Source of the DNA: Amyelois transitella
Taxonomy: Eukaryota > Arthropoda > Insecta > Lepidoptera > Pyralidae
Assembly: GCF_032362555.1 (NCBI RefSeq)
Contig: NC_083507.1
Span: 7,815,001 to 7,879,000, forward strand
Reading direction: 5' to 3'
Length of the DNA: 64,000 bases
Below are positions 23,961-36,800 of the stretch, piece after piece. A program made the position numbers and the translations under genes. Positions within the stretch are counted from its first letter, which is position 1. Every line of letters begins with the position of its first letter. The notes under the pieces are model-generated. The model did no database searches, was not told the DNA's origin, and saw only the letters and a list, made by a program, of their open reading frames with translations.

Positions 23961-24890
23961 ATTAAATTTAAACTGAATTTTAATTTAATTGTTTAAAAGT
24001 TATTTAGCATATTATCTTTTAATTTTCGTAATTCAACTTTTGAAGAACAAATCAAAATATCGAGTGAACTATTGTTACTAAAACATTTAATCAATAAAAT
24101 ATTTTTTATTTGAAAAGGCATCACAAAGAACCTTGAGATGATAGCGGACCGGACTGTACTGTCGAGGTACCTACCCTACTGTACTGTCGGTATTTTTCAT
24201 CTATTTTCGTTCTTTACGTCAAAAAGGTGTAGTGAATTCTATTTGTGATTTAGTTCGAGATATTTTCTATAAATTGATTATAAGTTGACGTGAAAGGTAA
24301 TCTTGTTAGTTTAATTTATTATCTAATTTTTTATTTTTGTAGTGTAATTGTAAGTTCTTTGCATTTTTTGGTTTCCCTTGTTTTGGATAATGACGCCATT
24401 TTGTCGCGCCGGCTGATCCTATGATTTATATTTTCGTAAATTCGATGGGTTGGGCAGTGAGATAATAATTTTGCTTGCTGACATGTTATTTACATGAATC
24501 AATTTGTAAGTTAGCATCGCTGATGCTTTCATTAAAATTATGTAAGGCTACAAAAACACCGCACTAAACATGATGTTCAAATTGATTCGCCCAGAGGATA
24601 CCTACCTACTATTTAATTATTTCTTCTACGAAATGCTTCGGCGCTGACGTACTATTCTTTTATTAACTTTGTCTTGTTTACAATATTATTATTATAATAC
24701 GTACATTCAAATGTAACCAAAATTACTCTTCAATAATTTTAATATGTAATCAAATTCAAATCTGTTTCAACTTTTTTATATTAAATTTCTGAATGTAAAT
24801 AAATTGTATATTGTAAAGTTTTGCTGATGAACTGTAAAATGAAGTAAAATTTGTTCCAGAGGGGGCAATGAATAATTTTTCATTTAAATA
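23961..24890 (+). promoter_or_regulatory. Upstream region and probable 5' leader of faf
   Basis: The 930 bp before the faf ATG are AT-rich. A splice acceptor-like TTGTTCCAG (near 24859) just upstream of the start suggests a 5' non-coding exon further left, possibly near 24250-24300. Between that acceptor and the main ATG lies an eight-codon upstream ORF (24868-24891) whose stop overlaps the faf start codon as TAATG. This could dampen translation; that is inference. Confidence 0.35.
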
Positions 24891-27800
24891 ATGACAATTT
24901 CAATGAAAGAACAAGAGCAAGTGCCTGGGGAGGTGAGTTACTCAAGATAAATAAATTATCCAACTAACATTTTATTCAATATATTAGAGGAGTCGTTTAT
25001 TAGATAATAAAAATTACTCTTATTTTTATTATTATAAATAGGTAGCACCCTGATTGCAATTGCCTATAGCCAGTCAGTTGACATAATCAGCCTGTCTTCT
25101 TATGTAGTCAGTTTTAATTTTGAAATAAATGGAGCAACTAGTATGTTGTATAAATCTTACAAGTACATTATGTATACAGTAATTTTTTTATTGAGACTCA
25201 CTTTTCCAAGACTACAGAGTAACCTGGAATGGAAGTGATTGCATTTGTCATAAGGATGCATTTTTTGTACTGATTATATCCATTTTTACCAATGTTCTAT
25301 GTGTTTTTGTGTTGGTGCAATATTTGCTTAATTTGAGGCTAGTTAAATGTCATATGATTTATCTTGTATATTTATTTATTTACAAATAGATTTTGAGTTA
25401 TTAAATAGTTTAGCAATTTCTTTTATCTCAGAGTTATATGGTGCACTTTCAGTAACTAGTGGGCATTTTCCAAAATCAATAGTTATTTAAAAGTGCAACT
25501 GTGGCTTCTTTTCTCTTATGGAACTTAATTTTTCTTTTTGATTTGTATTAGATGGTGTTCCCTGAGGCTAAACTTAAAGCACTAGAAGAGAAAATTTCAC
25601 ATTCCCGTTGGGTGGTGCCTGTATTGCCAGAACAAGAATTGGAGGCTCTGCTTATAGCTGCCACTGAACTAGCAACCAAAGGCAAGTAAATATTTTCATG
25701 GAGAATTAAAGTTAATTGTTTCATTTTGTGGAAAAGATTTTGTATTACTTGGTGCAAAAAGAGTTTTTTCATTATGTATGTGTTAGACTCTTTATTGACT
25801 TATTTAGTTTTATGATAAACAGGTGAAGATGTGGACAACCAAGCTTGTCAGCGCTTTTACAATGATGCTCTTACTGTGTCATTCACAAAAATACTTACGG
25901 ACGATGCTGTCTCCTCATGGAAGAACAACATACAGCAATGTGTACGCTCCAATTGTGAGAAACTGGTTAAACTCTGTGCCATGAAGTTGGATGATGCCAG
26001 ATTCTTAAATTTGCTGTCTATGGCATTTAATCCAAACAATAAGTGAGTTTATCTTGATTAACCATATATTTTAATTCTAACCGCTGCTGCTGCTGCTGCA
26101 GTCACGTTTTGTGTAAATGTTTAAATGAATACCAACTTAGATATTCAGATTTCAGAAGATTGTAAAATCACACTTGTCTACCAACATTGTTACTTATCAA
26201 ATGATTTTATATGTTGGACTAGGTACAATAAATAAAAAAAAATACTTAAGTTATCTTGTCTATGCTCATTGCATATCTACATTTTTCATTTGTTCATCAA
26301 CAAATTCATAAATATAAAGGCTTTGCAAAGATTTCAAGCAGCCTGTTAGTGCACAAAGCTGAGTAATTTATATGCAATACTATATTTAACTAGTTGTGTC
26401 CACGACCGCGTCCGCGTGGATTAGTTATTTCGGGCATCAATTATGCCCTCAAGGATGAATAATTTTCCCTGTTTTTTTTCCACATTTTCCATTATTTCTT
26501 TGCTCCTTATAGATACAGCATGATGTTATAAAGCCTTAAGCCTTTCTCGATAAATGGTCTATTCGACGTAAAAATACTTTTTCTATTCAAACCAGTAGTT
26601 CCTGAGATTAGCGCGTTCAAACAAACAAAACTCTTAAGCTTTATAATATTAGTATAGATAAGGGCTTTACTAGTTCAAAGATTTTATGTTATAAGTAATG
26701 TACTGTACTTTTTTCTGCAGATTTCACACATTCAATGCGTCCAGAACATGTGAGGGTCTATCCGTCGTTACTAACTCTACCCCTGTTGGCCAAGGTTCCA
26801 CTCAAGAGCCTGAAGTATTTGCTAAGTCACAAGATCACAGAACGCCAAGAGGATGGCTGGTTCATCTCATTAATGTGTATGTATGTTTTGAGTTAAATTT
26901 AATTTTAAAATGACTTAAGTTGAAAAAATTTATTTATGCATTGTTTTTTTGTACAGTTTTGGGCAAGCTGGAGGGTTTGTAAAACTCAGGGAGAGATTTG
27001 ACGAAATAATGGGGTTCCAAAAACCTGATTTGACTTCATCTTTAAATTCAGAAGAGAAAATATCTACTGAAGAAAATGTCAAAGAAGTTGAGGAAGGAAA
27101 AGATACAGTCAATAAGATTGAATGTGTTGAGAATGTTCCAACACTTGGAGAAAGTAGTGAAGTATGTTAATTATTTTTACTTTCAAATTGTTTTTTAATT
27201 GCCTTAAAGTTTAAAGAGTTGAAATTATTATATTCACCTAACTCATATTACTTATGTGAGTCTGCATGTTGGTTTTAAGTTTGTAAAATGTTTATGAATT
27301 ACTGAGATAGTATACTTTCCAAGTCGACTATACTATATGGTACATTCAACTTGGGAAGCACATGTGATATCTATATTTGCATTGCAGATGTCAACAAGTA
27401 CATCGCGCAACGAGCAGCCCTCTTCATTGGAGCAGTCTGTTAGCGGTGAGACTAGAGTAGCGGCCGTCTGGCAATTGCTGCGGCCGCTCGGTCTTTGCCA
27501 CGAATTGCTTACACCACACACTGTCACTACATACCTCTTACCTGTACTTGTAAGTATGCTACATGCACAATAGGCAAACCACGTTAAAATAGTCTTTGCA
27601 GTTTTGTGCTCATCCTTTTTGTGATGATTGGGCTTACCAAACGACATAAACAAAAAGAGAGTTTATACTCTGCATACATATATTTACTACACCAGGAAAT
27701 TTTACGTCTTAATAAAAAAAAAATTATAAACTTAATGGCTATTGGATATTTATTAGAGATTTATTCATTAAATATTATGTATCATTTTTTTTCAGGAATG

Positions 27801-30800
27801 TATACCCACTCTATTGGAGAGTTTGACAGATGAAGAGCTAAAGAGAGAGGCACGTGGTAGTGAGAATAAGACTGATACAGTCTCTTGTTTGATCCGTGCA
27901 TGCAAGTATGTCTCTGTGAAAACACCTCACCATCACAGCTTGCTAAAATGTAAGTAATTTATTTGTATTGGAATTGAAGTTTTTTACAGATTTGATGAGA
28001 TGTCATTATTATTACTGTTAAATGTTTGTTGTCACTTGTATTACAATGTTGCATTTTTAAAATACTTATTTTGGTATTGGATGTTTTTACTATGACTACA
28101 TGTGATGTTTATTTCATGACATGGATCCAGACTCTGTTCAGTTTGTAATTATTACTAAGTCAGACTATTGAGTCTATAAAATTCCCCACCAAATTACACT
28201 AGTCCGACTTTCACTGTCAAATGCTACATATTGGTCATATTTATTTTTAAATTCATAAAGCTTATCAATGTTGTGGTCAAGCTGTATGTCCTAGACTGAA
28301 AGATTTTTTCTAATGTTGACAAGGCAAAGTCACATTTTCTTACACTTAGGTTATCCTCAGTTATGGAAAGAGAAGATGAGATTAGCCTTGTCAATAATCG
28401 TAAATAGACCCCCTGGTTTATCAACATCTCTGTTAGTGTGGATTCATGTAAATCGTATTTTAAGGTTTAAATTCTAAATGTTGAATGTGTTGCCGATCTC
28501 CGAACACCAAGCAAGAGGAAATCCGTTATGGGGCGGTGGCGCACCCTGTAGCTGCTTAGGGGCGCAGTGTCTACCTCCCCTGAGTCGCTACATCGTACGT
28601 CATCGCACCCAATCATATCATCACTGCATCTTACTGTGGTATCATTCTCGTCCAATGCTTCTGTGCATGACTGTAATTTTATTTTTGTCTATGAAATGTT
28701 TAATGTTTTTCGGGGAATGTATATAATAGAGTCTGCACAAAAAAGGTATAATCAGCCAAGGATACAGAACAAACATCGTATCCTATGTAAAAAAAATTCG
28801 ATCTTCGATTTGGAGGGAAAGATGTAAAATACTTTTTTACTTTTACTGACACACTTTCCCATTAAATTGATTACCCTTAAAATATATGCAAAGTAAGCAA
28901 TTGAATATTGTAAATTTTATTTTAACTCTTTGTACTTATGTTCTGTCTGAAGTAATTATATTTTAATTTAAAAAAAATTCTTTAGCCAATTTGTATTTCT
29001 TGTAAAATATATTTGTTACTTATATTATACTTATACAGTTACTAAGTGAATGTTGTGTATTTTGCCTGATAAATGTATTATATGTAATTAATATTTTGTA
29101 TTTATATCTATGTTTAAGACAACACAGTTCAACTTCTTATTTGGTATAAGGATGTTGTAAATTCAGAATAGGACCACTGCATTTCTACCTTGTTTGTCAT
29201 AGGAGAGACAAAAGACAAAAGCTGTAACAACTAATCCCCAATGCGGTTTGGCAGATAGCTTAGATCTCACCAAAATAGTAGAATAGAAAAGATTTATTTT
29301 CAAAATATGGATACAAGGTATCACTTATTAACGCCATGTCACTGAAATCTAATTATATCTACTACCGCTTCCAAAGCGCATGTGTAGAAGAAGCGGCGAA
29401 ACAAACTACACTGCAGCATTTCACTTTGTCTTCACTTACATGCTATAGTTATTGACATTTTTGTCATGGTTTCAGCATTTGAAATGTTTCGATTGAAAAT
29501 GATTTTACGGCTGTTACAAATGTCGTCTTTCAATGGAAAAATGTCAGCTCTGAACGAAATAAACCAGCTCATAAGTACAATGTCCCAACAACCGAAGCCG
29601 GAGTGGCTTACACCGGCAGTTATAACAGTGAGTAACTTAGTATAACAGTGAATAACAACAATGATTAAACATAGTTGTAAGTAAATGCAACATCCATTTA
29701 ACGAATAAATATGAACAAACTTAGCTTACGCCTGGCAAGAAATTTTAATACCCATAATATGAAGTAATTTTATTTTAGAATTGGATCCGTGAAAATAAAG
29801 TTGTAGACATAGTGCTGCGTGACTCTCTCCACCAACCACAATACGTGGATCGGCTCGAGAAAATGCTCAGATTCATGATCAAAGAGAACTCATTGACAAG
29901 AGACGATTTGGACGCTATATGGAAGGCACAGCACGGGAAGCACGAAGCTATCGTGAAGAATTTGCACGATTTGCTTGCCAAACTGGCGTGGGATTTCACC
30001 CCCGATCAACTTGATCACTTATTTGATTGTTTCAAGGTATGTTTTGTTCACTTGATAGTTCTAAGCCAATTTATTTTAAACCTACTCTACATTAAATTGA
30101 CACTTTTTTTCTTTTTAATGAGTATTGATTATGTTTGACAGGCTAGTTGGGCTACATCTAGTAAGAAACAAAGTGACAAATTACTGGAAGTCATTAGGAG
30201 GCTAGCGGAGGACGACAAAGATGGTGTAATGGCAAACAAGGTATTTTTGTTTCTGTTGTATATGTTGTTTTTCTTAATGTTTATTCATTTTGAGTCATAT
30301 AATTGTTTTTTTTTGTAGGTATTGGTATTATTCTGGAATCTAGCTCACTCGGACGAAGTGTGCACTGAAATTATGGACGTGGCGCTGGCTAACCTCATTA
30401 AGATTTTGGACTACAGCTGTTGTCAGGATCGGGACGCACAAAAAACCCTTTGGCTCGATAAGTAAGAACCTACATTTACATTCTTATTTGTTGTTCCAAA
30501 TGTTGTAATTTCCCGGTATATATCTATATAGAAGTCTATACTTCTCACATACATCTCATTACGAATTAACATAAAACACGCCTGTTTTTCGAAAAGAAAG
30601 GCAGATGTCACATCTGTCCATACATACATACATACATAAAATCACGCCTCTTTCCCGGAGGGGTAGGCAGAGACTACCTCTTTCCACTTGCCACGATCTC
30701 TGCATACTTCTTTCGCTTCGTCCACATTCATAACTCTCTTCATACAAGCTCGGCGGTTTCGGGTACTTTTGACCTGACCCTTTACCAGGACGTCCTTAAT

Positions 30801-33800
30801 TTGATCAAGATACGTTCGTCTAGGTCTTCCCACTCCGACCTTTCCCTCCACACTCTCCTTGTATATCTGCTTAGTCAACCTGCTTTCATTCATCCTCTCC
30901 ACATGACCGAACCATCTTAACATACCCTTTTCTATTCCTGTAACTACATCTTCTTTCACATCACAACATTCCCTTATCACGCTGTTCCTTATCCTGTCAC
31001 TCAATTTCACACCCATCATACTCCTTAACGCTCTCATTTCCACTGCATTTATTCTGCTTTCATGCTTCTTTTGCCATACCCAACTTTCACTCCCATACAT
31101 TAATGTCGGGACCAACACGCCCCTGTGCACAGCCAGTCGAGCCTTTTTGGATAGTTTCTGACTGCTCATAAAGGCATGCAAAGCTCCATTCACCATGTTC
31201 CCCGCGTTCACTCTCCTTTCAATATCACTATCATACTTGCCATCTGATGTAAACTTTGATCCTAGATATACAAACTCTTTCACTTGCTCCACTTTTTCTC
31301 CTCCAATCAAAATATTACATGCTGTCATTTCTTTCTCCATTTCAAAAACCAGTGTTTTAGTTTTACTTACGTTCACTTTCATTCCTTTCTCTTTTAAAGC
31401 TTCATGCATACAGTTTACCATCTCCTGTAACTCCTCCGCTGATGACGCCAGTATAACCTGATCGTCGGCATAGAGCAGACATTTGACGAGTAACTCATTC
31501 ATCCTTAATCCACTTTTAGACTCTTTCAAATCTGTCAAACAGCTATCCATAAATAGGTTGAACAGCCACGGTGACGCAACACATCCTTGCCTAACGCCTT
31601 TCTCAATCTTAAACCACTCAGTGTGCGCTCCGTTTATCCTGACACAAGCACTCGAATCCTCATATAAGGATTTCAGTGCTCGTATTAAGAGACTGCTCAC
31701 CCCATGCATAGAAAGTGCTGACCACAATTCATTCCTCTCAACTCTGTCATAGGCCTTTTCCAGATCTACGAATGTGCAATAGACTTTTTGACTCTTGGCC
31801 AAAAACTTTTCGGCTATGCACCGCAAGGAAAAGACCTGATCAGTACATCCCATTCCCTTTCGAAATCCCGCTTGAGCATCCCATATTTTGTCATCAGTTT
31901 CATTCCTGACTCTATTAATCAATACCTTAGCATACAATTTGCCGTCCACATCTGTCCACTTGTCACAATCCATGCATCGTACGCTTCGTCCACGTTTATT
32001 AGTATTTCCATGCAATCTCGGTTAAGGTTACTTCGTCAGTTTCAATAACAATGATATAATTGCATGTACAGATGTGTAGAAGAATTAAAAACCAACGAGA
32101 AATGGGTTCTGCCTGCGCTGAAAGTAATGCGCGACATCTGTTGCTTGTACGAGGCGGGCGGGCCCGGGCTGAAGCCTCACGTGACGCGCCAAGAGCTCAT
32201 CGACCGGCTGCAAACGCAACACTTGCTCGTCATTCTAGTCACAGACTCGCTCACTCATTATATGGACGGTGTGAGGAAGAAGTTGGCAGGTGAGTGTTCT
32301 ATGAAGTAAAGCGGGTGCGTTGTAGGCGGGGAAGAGTACGGAGCCCTGTCTATGACAGTGATCAGAAAGAGTGTGATGAGTTACCTAAGTCTGGTCAGAT
32401 CTTCAGTTGTTTGCTTTGAACTCTTGGTTCCATTAAACTAAGGTTTAATGAGTTAACCCAAGTATTAAATTACTTCTGATTTTAGTAATTTTATCAATTA
32501 AAGAAATTTTGTTTGCAAATAAATTGCCAATTCAGTTTCTGTCTAATTTACCGCGCGTTCCATTTCATGTACCTACATAGATCTCTCAAAAATTTGTTTG
32601 AGACGAGATATGCACGAGACCGTCGGTGATCGAATGCGAATAATAATAACTTAAAATGCATAGGTTCAATACCCCGCGGCCACGACGGCCGCACTATGAC
32701 TATTTTCCAAGTTATTTATATTCGTTTGAATACTAACCCATGTTTTTATCGTGAGGAAAAATATTGTAAGGAAATGTGCGCACATCAGGCAACTGGATGT
32801 GAAACCATAATTTGACACGGATTCCTCTACAAAGGTTACGGAGGTCAGATATGAGTAACTTCGTGTAAAATACCAGACTTGCCCAATCCAGGATCCTCTC
32901 CACAGTGGTGAGGATGTAACCGGGACTTACGCCAGGAGAGATCTCTCAGAAAAAATCATTGTTTATAGAAAATTGGGACATTTTGAAGTCCTGGCAGTTT
33001 TAATCACTTAACCATATTTTTATGGTATCTTTTCAGAGGAAGGTGAAATTGATTGGGAAAACTGGTTGCCAGACGGCAGATATCCACACTCTTCACAAGT
33101 ACACGAAAGATTAAGTTTTCTGAGGTTTCTTTTGAAAGACGGGCAGTTATGGCTATGTGCGGAACAGGTTTGTATTGTATTCTTTTGAGGGATGTTCTCG
33201 TTTCAATATGCTATCTTCTCCTATCTTCATAAGATTTTTTTTTCAGGCGAAACAAATATGGGTGTGTCTCGCAGAAAGACCAGCTCATCTTGGGGATCGG
33301 GAGGCGTGTTTTCGATGGTTCAGCAAACTAATGGGAGAGGAACCTGATCTAGATCCAAATATAAGCCTGCATTTTTTTCGCAGAAATATTATGACATTAT
33401 CTCCCAACTTACTGACACATGCTGGTATAAGATGCTTTGAAAGGTAAAAAAAAATAGTATTGATCTTGATAATATTGTTTGTATTTTGACAAAAACTAAA
33501 AATTGTATTCACATTTCAGATTTTTCAAAGCTGTGAATTCCAAAGAAGGCAAACTCAAAATTAAGCGACGTAGTTTCTTACTCAATGACCCTGATCTCAT
33601 AGGATTAGATTATTTATGGAGGGTAAGTGTATTTTCTTATTGTTAATATACAATAAAGGTACTTTAACTACAGCAGCAGCTAAACCTGATGGTTTGACGT
33701 CGCCAGAGCTTAAATTTGATCTAATAAAAGTCGGGGATAATATCTCGGAAAGGCGTGTGCCTTTTTAGTTTATATTCTTTATGGCATCTTACGTGTCGTA

Positions 33801-36800
33801 AGATGCCATAAAGAATATAAACTAAATAACAATGGCATTGTCATGACGGAAGCCACAAAATTTAATATATGTCCTATTGTAAAAATTTGAAGTAAAGGGT
33901 AAATGTTGCCCCTATACAGGTGATAACGGAGTGCGACGACGATATCTCGGCTCGCGGCATCGAGCTGCTGCGCGAGGTGAGCACGTGCGTGGGCCCGCAG
34001 CTGTCGCCCGCGCAGCACCACGAGGCCTTCCTCACGCAGTGCTGTGCTCGCACGAGGGCCTTACTACAGGAAGGTAAATAAGGTTTCTTTGTTGCTGGAT
34101 TTGGTTCCCTGTAGGTCAGATGAAATTTTACCTAACAGGGGATTTCTACTGGATTTCCGGGTGAACCCTATGCGGAAGCAATAAGGCTCAATATTAAGAT
34201 GGCGCCGCCGCTGTCACCTGTAACCGCTTTCAACGTACATTCTGTAGCGTTGTAAAACTGAAAGTTTATTTTACATAACAATGAGAATCCTGCTAACACA
34301 ACTTACTTTTGTTTTTTCAGAAAAAGAAGGGTGTACAAAAATGTGCAGGGTAATTCGTGCCATACAGGAATATGTAAATGAATGTGATAGAAGATTTTCC
34401 GCGGAACGGCAAATTCTACCTACCTACAGATCGGGGCGGGGGAGGCAGTGCACTATTATAGTCAGATTTAATTTTCAAACTGGCCAAAGGCAAATCGAGG
34501 ATATAGAATTATTCTCACATTCAAACGAAACACTTCATTCGTTGCGTACAGCTATCCAAAGAAGGTACCACATATATGTTTAAGAGTTATATTTAAAAAT
34601 TATAAATAGATGTAAATATAATTAAATACATTATTAACATTTCAGGCTTAAAACAGCATCAGATAGTAACATAAAATTAGAAGTTTATTTAAATAAATTA
34701 GAGCTGTATATAAATGGAGAGCTTTTGGATTCAAGTCACGACCGCAAAATCTTGGGTCAATTGCCCTTACGTGATAAAACAGTCATTGTTGCAAAGGTAT
34801 TTATTAAGCTTTTCTATGTTTCTCGTTTGGCCAATACAACTGATTTCAAAGTATTTCTCCCGACATATGCAGATCCTTTTGCATTTAGTGTACGGCATTA
34901 CGTATATTATCATTATTTATTCACTCAACTGTGTCTGCGTTATCTATGTAAATCTAGTATGTAATTTGAGTATTCACCTAATGGTGGCTATGAGCTGGTG
35001 GTGCAATCAAATGCAATGCGTGAGTAGATCACACAATAAAATGTTGAATAATCCTTGGATTATCAGAAATAATTTATTTGATAGAGAAATAAAGAGAAGC
35101 ATAAAATTAGGGTGAGAATTTCACGTCAATAGGGTACCGGACAACTTTTCAGATTGTGTTTAAAAATAATCTTTATTTATTTATATATCCATAAAAAATA
35201 TTATTTTAAATAAATAACTCATTTGGAGTATTAAAAAACGTCAAAAACGTAATTTATTTAAAATTGCCGCGAAAACAGCACTTTACGTCAATTCAGATCG
35301 CGTGACGTCATATGTTTGGAAAACAAGCCTTATTACAAGTGATCAGTGCTTGGATAATTTAAGTATTTTCTCGCAGATCTAGAAACATGCAAATCCCATA
35401 ATAATGTAACCTTTAAAATCATAAAAAAAAAAACATATGTGAAAATAACTTTGTAAGCAATGAAACTAGTTTTAGGTTATGTTTTCGTTTGTTATTTTTT
35501 CAATCATTTCTGTTGTTAAGATAAACAAAAAGAGGTTGAAATACTTACACAAATGTTTTCACATTGCGAAATTCAGCAAAATAAAAGTCGGTATTAGTGG
35601 CAAAGAAACTGCCGACCATGAAAATATCAATCTTTTGAGAGATTTCTATTGTCGGCTTTATTAACCTTGTTCCATGATAAAAGCTTGATATAGGCGGCTT
35701 CAAGCACTTGCGACAACTTCTGTTATGAGTAAAGTCCTTCAATTCTTAACTAATTACAATTAAATATTTTTAGAAAAATGCTAATAAATCGTAGAATAAC
35801 TCGAAATAACATACAAAGCAGTGTTGTTTACTTATCACTTCTGAGGTATGACGTCACCCACTGTGATTGGTGTTTGGGTTCTTACGCTGCACAGATAAAA
35901 AATATTGGATTTTCGCAACTTTATTTATTGATTTAAAATTATAAATCATTGTTATTTCTTAAAAATCTTTACTAAGTGATGTTCTTGTATAAAAAACTTT
36001 ATTTTAAAACACAACTTAGATTTTTTTTCGATTACTGTCCGGTACCCTATTATATGTTTCTCACTCTTTTACTTTTTCACACGTGGTTAAAATAAGATTA
36101 TTTAATTTCTTTTACTGATTGAGCTTGATTTTCATTATTTAACGAGGTTTTTTTTGCAGGTATACGATGGCCAAGTGTGTGGTAGCGGCGGCTGCGGATC
36201 TTCAAATGAATCCAGCAGCGACTCGAGTACATCTTCACCTCCACACCCTCCGACCCCGGAACACGCGCTCCCCGGTGTGGTAAGCACTTAAATAATTTAA
36301 TAACCACATTTATTTTACTAAAGCAATATATGTAAAAAAAATGCAAATCCAAAAAGTTTAAATGAAATATGTAATAAAATTGAAATTTAAAGGAAATGAG
36401 ATTTTCAAGTATGATGTTGTAGTTAAATAATCTTCTTCCTCCTGGCTTCTGTCCCGGTTGCGTCCTCGTCACTGGAGAGGAGCACAGGGTACTATTCCTT
36501 TGGCCATAGATCCTGAATTGGGTGAATCTGGTTTTTGCACGAAACTACTCCCCTCTGATCTCTGCAACCTTTTGCAGGTAACCTGACCCATATTTGATTG
36601 ATCATAGTTACAAATCCAGTTGCCTGCATGTGCAGGTTTCCTCACGTTGTTCTTTCTCACTGTAAGAGCATCACGCATTTTAACTGATATAGACCTTACC
36701 GATTCGGCCGCCAACGATCCAATAATATTTATGAAAAAGGAAAGTTACAGCGCGATGCTATGAGATGTTAACTACGGCCCACCAAGAATTCAAACGCTAA

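Noticed and set aside
30642-32015. 457-aa host gene
   Set aside because: It is the reverse transcriptase ORF of a LINE, with copies at 0.5, 21 and 49.8 kb.
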